Assembly (NCBI GenBank): GCA_047618505.1 | Contig: JBLHLB010000021.1 | Coordinates: forward strand, 1 to 24,630 | Length of the DNA stretch: 24,630 nt | From: JBLHLB01 sp047618505 | GTDB lineage: Bacteria; Planctomycetota; UBA1135; GCA-002686595 | Reading direction: 5' to 3' | In this document: piece after piece, positions 16,785 through 24,621 of the stretch | Numbering within the stretch: the stretch's first letter is position 1 | Layout: every line of letters begins with the position of its first letter | The notes under the pieces: model-generated | Told to the model about the DNA's origin: nothing | The model's database searches: none | What the model saw: the letters and a program-made list of their open reading frames with translations, nothing else | Made by a program: the position numbers and the translations under genes

Positions 16785-18086
16785 ATGCTCTCCTCAAGTC
16801 GAATCCTCCTGTGGCTCGCTCCGACGCTGCTCGCCCTTTGTTCACCTTCCACAGCCCGGCCGCAACAGTCGGGGTTCAACTACGACGAGGAGAACGTTCC
16901 GGAGTATGAACTGCCGGACTTGCTCACGGCAGCCGATGGCTCGGCGGTGACTTCCGCGGAGGCATGGAGGGGACGTCGTGTGGAGATCCTCGAGCTGTTC
17001 CGGGAGGAGGTCTACGGGCGTTCCCCCGCTGCGCCGGAGGAACTGCGCATTGAAGTACTGGAGGAAGCGACGGGGGCGCTCGATGGCCTGGCGCTGCGCA
17101 AGCAAGTCCGCATCCACCTAGGCGCGGACGGCCCCAGTATCGACCTACTTGTCTACTCCCCCGCCAACGCAGTGGGTCCCGCACCTGCCTTCCTTGCTCC
17201 GAATTACTACGGCAACGCCTCGGTCATAGCCGATCCAGGGATTCGCCTTTCGGAATGCTGGATCAGCACGAAAAAGTCCTTCGGCATCGTGGACAATCGC
17301 AACACCGAGGCGACGCGCGGCGTGCGTGCAAGTCGCTGGGACATCGAGGCGATGCTGAAGCGCGGTTACGCCTTTGCGACCTTCTGCTACAACGATGTCG
17401 ACCCGGACGTCGATGACGAGTTCAAGAACGGGGTCCACGCTCGCTACACCGCGACAGATCAGGACGAAGCCGGCGCGCGCCTGCCCAACGCCTGGGGTTC
17501 GATCGGCGCCTGGGCCTGGGGCTTGAGTCGCTGCTTGGACACCCTTGAGACGGACGCATCCATCGACGCAACGCGGGTGGCCGTCATGGGGCATTCGCGT
17601 CTGGGCAAGACGTCCCTCTGGGCTGGCGCGCAGGACGAGCGCTTTGCCCTGGTGATTTCAAACAACTCCGGTTGCGGTGGCGCGGCCCTTTCCCGCCGGC
17701 GCTTCGGGGAAACGGTGGCGCGCATTACCACGGCATTCCCCCACTGGTTCTGCGACAACTTCGATGCCTATGTTGACCGGGAGGGCGAACTGCCGGTGGA
17801 TCAGCACATGCTCCTGGCCCTAGTCGCGCCGCGACCGTTGTACGTCGCCAGCGCCACGGAAGATCTCTGGGCGGATCCCCGCGGGGAGTTTGAAGCGGCC
17901 AAGGCTGCGGCGAAGGTCTACGAGCTCCTGGGCGCCGAAGGACTGCCGGCAGAGCAACATCCCGCACCAGACCAGCCCTCCCAAGGCGGCGTCGCCTACC
18001 ACCTGCGCACGGGCCCCCACGGTGTAACGGCCTGGGATTGGGCGCAGTACTTGGACTTCGCGGACAAGCACCTGAAGCGGGATTGA
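16785..18086 (+). CDS. Exported CE15-like (glucuronoyl esterase-type) alpha/beta hydrolase
   Basis: From ATG 16785 the protein has 433 residues with a signal peptide (hydrophobic core ILLWLAPTLLALCS, ending near residue 25). The nucleophile motif is GHSRLGKT (269-276, Ser271), the bacterial form of the CE15 signature G-C/H-S-R-x-G-K. Further family hallmarks are NNSGCGGAALSRRRFGET (293-310), LVAPRPLYVASATEDLWADP (346-365) and a C-terminal catalytic His in TGPHGVTAWDW (His412). The catalytic acid is probably Glu359 or Asp360 but is not certain. CE15 enzymes cleave ester links between lignin and glucuronoyl residues of xylan; many bacterial relatives act on other uronate esters or have unknown substrates. 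An in-frame extension to 16686 overlaps the preceding gene and would bury the signal peptide, so it is not used. The TAGAATCC string just upstream may be its promoter. Confidence 0.85.
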   Translation: MLSSSRILLWLAPTLLALCSPSTARPQQSGFNYDEENVPEYELPDLLTAADGSAVTSAEAWRGRRVEILELFREEVYGRSPAAPEELRIEVLEEATGALDGLALRKQVRIHLGADGPSIDLLVYSPANAVGPAPAFLAPNYYGNASVIADPGIRLSECWISTKKSFGIVDNRNTEATRGVRASRWDIEAMLKRGYAFATFCYNDVDPDVDDEFKNGVHARYTATDQDEAGARLPNAWGSIGAWAWGLSRCLDTLETDASIDATRVAVMGHSRLGKTSLWAGAQDERFALVISNNSGCGGAALSRRRFGETVARITTAFPHWFCDNFDAYVDREGELPVDQHMLLALVAPRPLYVASATEDLWADPRGEFEAAKAAAKVYELLGAEGLPAEQHPAPDQPSQGGVAYHLRTGPHGVTAWDWAQYLDFADKHLKRD

Positions 18087-18093
18087 GCCCGCT
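18076..18093 (+). terminator. Weak hairpin overlapping the esterase stop codon
   Basis: AGCGGG and CCCGCT pair across a 6-base loop that contains the TGA stop. Only a short TTT follows (GGTTTGCCC), so termination would be weak. The 80 bases from the esterase stop to the sigma-factor start hold no other recognisable signal apart from TATTAT near 18112, which has no good -35 partner. Confidence 0.25.
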
Positions 18094-18166
18094 GGTTTGC
18101 CCTTCTGGGTATTATCGGGATTGTTGAATCAAAGCGAGCGCGGCGATCACCGGGTTGCCGTACGCC

Positions 18167-18493
18167 ATGAAACACATCGACCCCAAAACACTACTGGCCC
18201 ATCACGGATGGGTGCGCGCCCTGGCGCGGACCTTGGCCAGCGACGCCGCAGGGGCGGATGATCTCGAGCAGGAAGTCTGGTCGCGGGCCCTCTCAAACCG
18301 CACCCGTCGGGGATCGGATCTCAGGGCCTGGCTGGGGAGCATCGTGCGCAATTCGGCGCGCGAAGGCTGGCGCGCTGAGAGCCGTGCCAGGGAAGCTCAT
18401 CAGCGGATAGGACGCGATGTGAAGCCCGGACAGGAATTCGGATCCCACCGGGGAGCCGAGGAAACCCCCCTGGACCTAGAAGACGAGCTCTAG
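18167..18493 (+). CDS. Truncated ECF-like sigma factor containing region 2 only
   Basis: From ATG 18167 the protein has 108 residues (a TTG at 18155 would add four). Residues 8-80 match sigma-70 region 2: GWVRALARTLASDAAGADDLEQEVWSRAL, where the DDLEQEVW stretch corresponds to the core-binding region 2.2, then AWLGSIVRNSAREGWRAESR, the region 2.3/2.4 helix that melts and reads the -10 element. A normal ECF factor needs a further region 4 of about 60 residues to bind the -35 element. Here a stop follows a short acidic tail (EETPLDLEDEL). The stop lies inside the 3' end of the convergent 798-residue gene (18-bp overlap), so the region 4 sequence appears to have been lost at this junction. No anti-sigma gene is adjacent. 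It may be a decaying gene, or a sigma fragment that still binds core polymerase. Confidence 0.75.
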   Translation: MKHIDPKTLLAHHGWVRALARTLASDAAGADDLEQEVWSRALSNRTRRGSDLRAWLGSIVRNSAREGWRAESRAREAHQRIGRDVKPGQEFGSHRGAEETPLDLEDEL

Positions 18494-20872
18494 GGGTTCC
18501 CCAAAAGTAGCTTCGCCACGCCTAGAGATGGCGTGGTCGTTGTCCATTTCGGTAATGACGGCGTCCAAATAGCCTTCCGGAACGGCGATTGGTCCGCTCT
18601 CGGTACCCCAGAATACTCCCCGCAGGACAAGGTCCGCGCCAGAGCGAACGGTATAGGCCCAGCGTGATCGTGCTCCCGCTTTTACGACTCTTTCGCCCGC
18701 GGCGGTCTCATCGGAAACGCGGAGGTTCAACTGGGCAGGCTGACCCACAAAGAACTGCACGTCTTCGAGATCCACGCCTCCCGGCGGCAGGGTCACGGTC
18801 ATGGATGCGTAGACGGTGCCGGGCCGCGAGTAGCTGAAGGACCTGCGCGAATTGGGCACCTTTTGGTCGTTCCTCGCCCTGATCACATAGGTTCCCGGCG
18901 TGAGGCCTTTGAACGTGAACGCTCCGGTATCTTGGTCGAAGCTGCCCTGTCCCGAGGACGCGCTATCGTCGTTGCTTCCGCGCCGCTGCAGATCGACCCC
19001 AGAAGTTTGGGGGAGCTTGAGGCGCGGATGGTTCACGAGTATTCCGCTGATGCTGCCGATGGAATCATCGGAAGCGATGTCGCCTCGGGACTTGAGCACA
19101 AGCAGAACCCCTTCGTCCCCAAACTCCCGCTCGGACTCCGCGCGCGGTTCCACCGTTGCAATTGACGAGATCAGGTTCGCCATTATCGCCTGAATGCGCC
19201 AAGCCCCGTCGCTCAAGGGTCCGATGGAAAAGCCGCCGTCCGCTGCTGCACTTACCAACAGATTCGAATCCTCGTGTCCCGGTCCCCTAAGCGCCAGCTC
19301 ACTCCCGGACATGCCCTTTCCGTCGACATTCACTACCCGCCCGGTCAGGTAGAGCCCCTGGGGAAGGATCAGATCCATGTGATTTGGACTGCCCCTTCCT
19401 AGGCGAATCGGAGTGCCAAGGGGCACGACATCCTGGGGGTTGCTGGTTAGCTGGCATTGCAACGAAGCCGCCGGATGACAATAGGGTGTTGGCCCGACGA
19501 GGTAAGTGCCCTCGAGCAGCTGCCCAAAAAGGAAGCGCCCACCTGCCCCTGTGACCACCTCGATCGCATCGCCTTTCGGGTCGCCGCCCCTGAACTGTTC
19601 GGGCGAACAATCGATGCACTCCAAGAAGCGTGGCTGAGTGTCATAGGAACGCACAGCCCACAGGGGTTGTCCCACGATCGGCTCGCCGTCTTGGTTCGAC
19701 AGTGTTCCCCGCAATTCCAACAGCCCAGGTATCTCGAAGTCACAGCGAGTCATCTTCCCCGGCTCCAGAATGAGCGGCTCCGCAAGGGGATGCATGCCGC
19801 CTTCGGGGGGGCGGATTTCAATCCAAAGGGGAACTCCGGAGGGAAGGTCGACAAGCTCGAGCTGCCCCTTAGCGTTGGTTTGTCCCTCGAAGCGGAAGCT
19901 CTCTTCCCGCACCTGAGGTTCAGATAGGCCTTGACTCAGGTCAAGGGGTGCGACTGCCACGACGCATGTCGCCTGTGCGACAGTTAGACCGGTGCTGTCA
20001 AGGACGCTGAATTGGATGCTTGCGGAACGCCTCAGGGCCACGATTTCGGTCGCGTCGCCGCGCGGGGGACTAGAGCGCACCGGGATCATGGTTGGTGTGA
20101 ATCCCTTGCGGTCGATGCGCAGGTAGACGCCCGTTCCGGACTGGGCCCAGGACCAATAACGGCCCTCAGCATCGGTCGTGCTGGAGCGCAAGCCTCTTGC
20201 GTGGGATTGAACTGCCACGCGAGCTCCCTCGATTGGAGAGTTCCCTTCCGCAGTAACGACACGTCCGCGCAGGCCCACGTCGAGGCGTGTACGCAGGCGT
20301 AGGGTCACCCGTCGTTCCTCAAGGTTGCCCAGTTTGACGACATCTTTTTCCAGGGGCTGCGCCCTGCCGTCTTCGCTCCAGGCGCGCACGGTCAGAGCCT
20401 GCCTTGCGGGAACCGTGAAAGTCGCCTGACCGTGCATATTGCTCAAGAGCGCATCATCCGGCGTCCCGAGGTTCGCCCCCGGCCCTGGCTTGAGCATCCT
20501 CATTCTCGAGAGCCTTCGCCCCTGCGACGTCTCAACCGTCAGGCGTATTCCCGGTAGGGGTTCGCCGTCCTCGAAGCTGCGTACGATGAGCTCCAGGTTG
20601 CCGAAGGTGGCTTCCCCTCGCTGTGCTTCTTCTAGCCCTAGGAGCACTTCGGCGTCCACGGCAAGGATCTCGCCCACACGCTCTGTCTCTGTCGCCACAA
20701 CGCTGGGCAGGACGTCGACCTCCTCCGTCGGAAGAGCTCCCCGTGGCGTCGCTGCCCCGAGCCCGCTTGGCCGTGCCAGGAGGGACTCAGCGGGATTGCC
20801 AACAAAGATCACTAGACCACAGACAACCAGTCCTAGCCCAAGGAGCGAGAGCATCCAGCGTTGCGTGGTCAT
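18476..20872 (-). CDS. Large single-pass protein with multiple carboxypeptidase-regulatory-like Ig domains
   Basis: The protein has 798 residues. Residues 7-26 form a TM segment or signal anchor (MLSLLGLGLVVCGLVIFVG), followed by a low-complexity linker to about 85. The remainder is a string of beta-sandwich units with the strand-turn pattern of CarboxypepD_reg-like domains: near 91-115 (ELIVRSFEDGEPLPGIRL), near 200-255 (GLRGRVVTAEGNSPIEGARV, then DAEGRY), a unit with RGTLSNQDGEPIVGQPL, one with LTGRVVNVDGKGMSGSELAL, and one ending in FTFKGLTPGTYVIRA. No catalytic motif is visible. Proteins of this build are generally thought to serve cell-surface binding or scaffolding. The upstream metallopeptidase-like gene on the same strand ends 42 bases before it, suggesting a two-gene unit. 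Its 3' end overlaps the truncated sigma-factor gene tail-to-tail by 18 bp. Confidence 0.8.
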   Translation of the reverse strand: MTTQRWMLSLLGLGLVVCGLVIFVGNPAESLLARPSGLGAATPRGALPTEEVDVLPSVVATETERVGEILAVDAEVLLGLEEAQRGEATFGNLELIVRSFEDGEPLPGIRLTVETSQGRRLSRMRMLKPGPGANLGTPDDALLSNMHGQATFTVPARQALTVRAWSEDGRAQPLEKDVVKLGNLEERRVTLRLRTRLDVGLRGRVVTAEGNSPIEGARVAVQSHARGLRSSTTDAEGRYWSWAQSGTGVYLRIDRKGFTPTMIPVRSSPPRGDATEIVALRRSASIQFSVLDSTGLTVAQATCVVAVAPLDLSQGLSEPQVREESFRFEGQTNAKGQLELVDLPSGVPLWIEIRPPEGGMHPLAEPLILEPGKMTRCDFEIPGLLELRGTLSNQDGEPIVGQPLWAVRSYDTQPRFLECIDCSPEQFRGGDPKGDAIEVVTGAGGRFLFGQLLEGTYLVGPTPYCHPAASLQCQLTSNPQDVVPLGTPIRLGRGSPNHMDLILPQGLYLTGRVVNVDGKGMSGSELALRGPGHEDSNLLVSAAADGGFSIGPLSDGAWRIQAIMANLISSIATVEPRAESEREFGDEGVLLVLKSRGDIASDDSIGSISGILVNHPRLKLPQTSGVDLQRRGSNDDSASSGQGSFDQDTGAFTFKGLTPGTYVIRARNDQKVPNSRRSFSYSRPGTVYASMTVTLPPGGVDLEDVQFFVGQPAQLNLRVSDETAAGERVVKAGARSRWAYTVRSGADLVLRGVFWGTESGPIAVPEGYLDAVITEMDNDHAISRRGEATFGEPLELVF

Positions 20873-20914
20873 GGGGTTTATCCAGGGGCGGCAAGGCCCC
20901 GATTCCGCAGGCGA

Positions 20915-22282
20915 CTAACGCTTGCGCCAATAGGCCAATAGGTCCTCTTCAAACTCTTCCAGGGTCTGTCCATAGAGGTCCTTGAGGACCGCTTCGATAC
21001 CTGCGATGTCGTTACGCCGCAGGGCGCCCATGCGATGCACGAACTCCTCGAAGAGCTTCTTGATGGGTTTGTGCTCCGCCGCGAATTCGATGACGCAGCC
21101 AGCCTGGAGGTAGCTGTCACCGGCGCTATCGCCGTTCTTCACGTCGACGTCCTGGGAGAAGATCAGGCTCTCCAGGGCGAAGAAATCCCGCAGGGGCATG
21201 TTCTTCTCCGACTTGACGACGGTGCGGAAGGGCTTGCGGTCGTTCTTCTTGCCCTCGGCGTATTCTGCGACACCTTCCTGGAACCAGGAACCGCCGCCGC
21301 TCAAACGCAGCACGTTGCTGAATATTTGGTGAACCGCTTCGTGCTTGTGAACGGGGTCACTGGGAGCGGCGTAGGAGGTCGAATAGAAGTCCTTGTAGGC
21401 GATCCCGGCGGTGCGGCGAGCTTGCTCCGGGCTAAAGTCCAAGACCTTTTCGAGGAAGGCGTGGTATTGGGCAGGCGTCTGAAAGAGATAGACGGCCAGT
21501 AGCCGACCGTTGGGCAAGTCCTCAAAGGGGTAGACGTCGCGAATCTCTTCGTAGCGCTCCTCCATCTTCTTGCCGAACTTCTTCACCGTGCCACCGTTGG
21601 CACGCATGTTGGTCAGGATGATGTAGTGCTTGGTGCGAAAGACTCCGAGCTCGCCCTGCTCCTTGACGCGATCGGGTGCGATCTCTTCCCAACGTTGCTC
21701 CACTTCCTCCTCGGTCCAATTCGGATCGAGGCTAGGACCTGTATAGCGCACACCGGTCGCCGCTAACTCGCGCGCCGCCGCTATGAAATCATCGCCCGCG
21801 GCAGACCGCGGAAGCAGCTCGATGAAGTAGCCCTGCTCCTTCAACGCCCCCGCAATGACGATCCGGTCCACGCTCTTCTCGCCGCGACTGACGGCAAACC
21901 AGCCGGCACCCGACCAACCGTACTTGCCTTCGAGTCTCTCGCTGATCTCAAAGGCCCCATCGTCCTCATCGCTTTCGGCGTTCTCTTCGAGGAGCTCAAC
22001 CACCGAGAGAGCCGTCCCCAGGCCAAAGTCCTTCGGCAAGACAACAAGACGCACGGCCAGGGACACCTCCGCCAGGGTCCCGTTCCAGGCCAGCTTGATC
22101 TGGCTCCCCTGGCCCACGGTGGTCTCCTCTAGGTCCCCCATGATGTCGAGGTTGAGGACGAGCTGGTAGCTTTCCAGGACGATGTCGTCCAGGGCAGCAG
22201 TCGCTGTAACCGCAGGCTCCACGGAAGGCGCGGGGGCCGCCAGCGGCAGGGCGGCAAGGACGACAGATAGGAAGGAGATCAT
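20915..22282 (-). CDS. Exported HExxH (gluzincin-like) metallopeptidase-type protein, DUF1570-like
   Basis: I start at ATG 22282 (MISFLSVVLAALPLAAPAPS), which gives a clear signal peptide; an ATG at 22324 would add 14 residues before it. The protein has 455 residues. HEAVH (314-318) fits HExxH, and Glu337 in WFQEGVAEYAEG, 19 residues after the second His, is placed as the third zinc ligand of a gluzincin. Upstream, TKHYIILTN (217-225) and LLAVYLFQTPAQYHAFL (261-277) match the usual strand pattern ahead of the active site in DUF1570/peptidase MA-like proteins. The N-terminal 200 residues are unassigned beta-rich sequence with an acidic patch (ENAESDEDDGAFE). It is expected in the periplasm or outside the cell. 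It precedes the Ig-domain gene by 42 bases and diverges from xdhC across 108 bases. Proteolytic activity is inferred from the motif. Confidence 0.78.
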   Translation of the reverse strand: MISFLSVVLAALPLAAPAPSVEPAVTATAALDDIVLESYQLVLNLDIMGDLEETTVGQGSQIKLAWNGTLAEVSLAVRLVVLPKDFGLGTALSVVELLEENAESDEDDGAFEISERLEGKYGWSGAGWFAVSRGEKSVDRIVIAGALKEQGYFIELLPRSAAGDDFIAAARELAATGVRYTGPSLDPNWTEEEVEQRWEEIAPDRVKEQGELGVFRTKHYIILTNMRANGGTVKKFGKKMEERYEEIRDVYPFEDLPNGRLLAVYLFQTPAQYHAFLEKVLDFSPEQARRTAGIAYKDFYSTSYAAPSDPVHKHEAVHQIFSNVLRLSGGGSWFQEGVAEYAEGKKNDRKPFRTVVKSEKNMPLRDFFALESLIFSQDVDVKNGDSAGDSYLQAGCVIEFAAEHKPIKKLFEEFVHRMGALRRNDIAGIEAVLKDLYGQTLEEFEEDLLAYWRKR

Positions 22283-22390
22283 CGCGAACGGGGGCTGAGG
22301 TTGGGGGGGAAGGTCGCGTAGCATACGCGACCCGCGGGCCCTGGTTTCGGAGTAGCCCGCAGCAATCTCTTCGCCGCACCAGCCACCCCC

Positions 22391-23185
22391 ATGGATCCCT
22401 CACAAGCCTGGATAGAAACCCTTGCCGATCTACGGGAACGCAGCGTCGCCTGCGCCTTGGTCGTCGTAACAGGCGTTAAGGGCAGCGCCCCGCGCGAGTT
22501 AGGAGCACGTATGATTGTGGCTGAAGGGGGTTTGGCCTGGGGAACGATCGGTGGAGGGAAGCTGGAGCTGCTCGCGATTGAGAAGGCGAACGAGTTGCTC
22601 GAAGGTGGAGAAACGACGACAGCTAGCGTGGCCTTCCCCCTGGCCGAAAGCGCTGGCCAATGCTGCGGCGGTGAAGTCACACTCCTGATCGAGGCTTACC
22701 GCTGGCAACGTCACCGCGTTGTCATCTTTGGAGCCGGCCATGTGGGCCAATCGCTCGCAGGCCTGGGGCCGTGGATGGGGGCGGATGTGAGCGTTGTTGA
22801 TGCGCGCACGGAAAGCGAGTTGACGCCCAGGCCTAGCGCCGCTCGGGAGTGGACGCTCGTGCATGGTGTCGATCCGGTGAGTGAGGTTGAAATCTTGGAT
22901 CCCGAATCCACTGTGCTCGTGATGACCCACAGCCATGGACTTGACCTGGACCTGCTATGCGCGTTGCTCCGGCGCAGGTGCTTTCCCTACTTGGGGTTGA
23001 TCGGCTCGCAGCGGAAGTGGACACGCTTTCAACTTCGCTTGGGGGAACGCGGGTTTGATGGGGAGGCAATTGCCCGTGTGACTTGCCCGATTGGGGTGAC
23101 GCTCGGCTCGAAGGAGCCGCGGGCGATCGCGCTGTCGGTGGCGACGCAGTTGGTGGAGTTGTTTGCGAGGGGAAGGCAGGGCTAG
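22391..23185 (+). CDS. xdhC: XdhC/CoxI-family molybdenum-cofactor sulfuration accessory protein
   Basis: The protein has 264 residues. The N-terminal XdhC/CoxI domain shows VVVTGVKGSAPRELGARMIV (24-43), GTIGGGKLE (51-59) and the conserved Cys pair in GQCCGGEV (89-96). The C-terminal Rossmann domain shows GAGHVGQSLA (114-123), MTHSHGLDLDLL (178-189), YLGLIGSQRKWTRF (200-213) and CPIG...SKEPRAIALSVA. In the best-studied member, XdhC binds molybdenum cofactor, promotes replacement of its oxo ligand by sulfide and hands it to xanthine dehydrogenase. No xdhA/xdhB or other molybdoenzyme gene is visible, so the client enzyme is encoded elsewhere. The ATG at 22391 is the natural start. The gene is divergent from the metallopeptidase-like gene. 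Confidence 0.92.
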   Translation: MDPSQAWIETLADLRERSVACALVVVTGVKGSAPRELGARMIVAEGGLAWGTIGGGKLELLAIEKANELLEGGETTTASVAFPLAESAGQCCGGEVTLLIEAYRWQRHRVVIFGAGHVGQSLAGLGPWMGADVSVVDARTESELTPRPSAAREWTLVHGVDPVSEVEILDPESTVLVMTHSHGLDLDLLCALLRRRCFPYLGLIGSQRKWTRFQLRLGERGFDGEAIARVTCPIGVTLGSKEPRAIALSVATQLVELFARGRQG

Positions 23186-23294
23186 GGAACGGCTCGCGAG
23201 GGGCTGTGGCGACGAGGCGGATAGCGCGCAAGCTCGCCGGGAAGTTTCCCCAGGTGCATCGTTACCCACCGCTTTCCCGCCCGTCATCTCCTGT

Positions 23295-24325
23295 GTGACC
23301 AAGCAAGCCCACAACAAGCGCGGGGCCCCGCCTGCCCATCTCGACATCCGCTCTGCCCAAGAGTCATGGCTACCTTCCCTCCGCGCGGCCTTCCACAGTC
23401 ACATGCGGACTCGCCACTTTGCGCGGCGCACCGAAGCGAGCTATGGCCATTGGATCCGTCGGTTCCTTTCGGCCAATCTCGGACGTCACCCCCTCAGCCT
23501 GGGCAAGGAGGAGTTGACTGAGTTTCTCTCTCACCTCGCCACGGAGCGCCACGTCAGCGCTTCTACCCAGAACCAAGCCCTCGCTGCCTTGCTCTTTCTC
23601 TATCGCAAGGTCTTAGAACTTGATGTCCCTTGGCTCGACCAGGTCATCCGCGCCAAGCCGTCCCGTCATCTGCCGGTGGTGATGAGCAGGAGTGAGGTAC
23701 GCCAGGTTCTCGGTGCGATGAACGGAACGCCACACCTGATGGCAGAGATGCTCTATGGAGCCGGGCTACGGCTGCTTGAGTGTGCTCGCTTGCGGGTCAA
23801 AGATGTCGATCTGGAACAGCGACAACTTACCATTCGCCAATCCAAGAGTAATCGAGACCGCCCTGCGGTTCTGCCCGAGAAGCTGCTCCGGCCGCTCGCT
23901 GAGCAGATCCAGCGAGTCAGCGATCAGCATGCAGGTGATGTAGAGCGCGGCGCCGGTTGGGTGGAACTCCCCACGCATTCGCTCGCAAGTCCCCGCATGC
24001 CGGACGCCAGCTGGCCTGGACTTGGCTCTTTCCAGCGACGCGTCCCTACAGGCACGCCGAGACAGGTCAGCATCGCAGACATCACCTGCATGAGTCGGTG
24101 CTTCAGAAGGCCGTTCGCGAGGCTGTCCAAACCACAGGAATCCACAAGCGCATCACTTGCCACACCTTCCGCCATACCTTTGCGACGCATCTCCTGGAGG
24201 ATGGCTCCGATATCCGGACCATTCAGGAACTTCTGGGACACAGTTCGTTGCGATCAACGATGATCTACACGCATGTCCTAAATCGAGGGGTGTTGGCCGT
24301 TAGGAGCCCGCTTGATCGACTCTGA
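23295..24325 (+). pseudogene. intI: Integron-type tyrosine recombinase (IntI-like), interrupted by a -1 frameshift
   Basis: Two overlapping frames together encode one recombinase of about 343 residues. From GTG 23295, residues 38-60 (RTRHFARRTEASYGHWIRRF) are the SAM-like core-binding start, and GAGLRLLECARLRVKDVD (156-173) holds the first catalytic Arg. This frame continues to GAGWVELP at 23972. The match then moves to the other frame, from 23972: HAFARKSPHAGRQ...WLFPATRPYR, the extra helix region that distinguishes IntI from XerC/D. It continues with HTFRHTFATHLLEDGSDIRT (HxxR), LLGHSS and MIYTH (Tyr nucleophile), and closes with the IntI-typical VLNRGVLAVRSPLDRL at 24322. One extra base in the run CCCC at 23969-23972 would restore the frame. 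The uninterrupted first frame alone ends at 24263 without catalytic HxxR or Tyr. ATG 23403 is an alternative start but would cut the N-terminal helix. Confidence 0.87.
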
Positions 24326-24474
24326 CTTCCCCGGGGAGTCCGTGAGCGTGGCCAAGAGGGAAGTGCAAGGAGCGGGCTCTCGACGTGACCACGCGAATGC
24401 AAACGTGATCAGCCCTGCTGACCCCCGAGAAGTTCAGCAATCTCGCTGCCCCCCACAACGCGGGAGGTGGTACT

Positions 24475-24490
24475 TATACAGGTCTGTAGA
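24475..24490 (+). repeat. Palindromic site, copy 1 (TATACAGGTCTGTAGA)
   Basis: The arms TATAC and GTAGA flank the six-base centre AGGTCT; four of five arm positions pair, and the inner TACAG/CTGTA also pairs around GT. The minus-strand sequence over this site and the next six bases matches the second copy at 16 of 22 positions by eye. It lies 150 bases after the integrase stop. Confidence 0.5.
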
Positions 24491-24605
24491 AATCCGCCCC
24501 CCTCCCATCCCCCCCGCCCCAACTCCGCCCGCACCAAGAACTTGCATGACCTCCCCTCTATCCACCCCGTCGCTTATACGGACCGCGCCACCCCTCTTGG
24601 GTGTT

Positions 24606-24621
24606 TCGACGGGTCTGTCGA
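24606..24621 (+). repeat. Palindromic site, copy 2 (TCGACGGGTCTGTCGA)
   Basis: The arms TCGAC and GTCGA are perfectly complementary (extendable to TTCGAC/GTCGAA) and flank GGGTCT. It sits 131 bases downstream of copy 1. The central GGTCT is shared, and the third arm base pair changed from A-T to C-G type on both sides, so pairing was kept. Confidence 0.5.
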
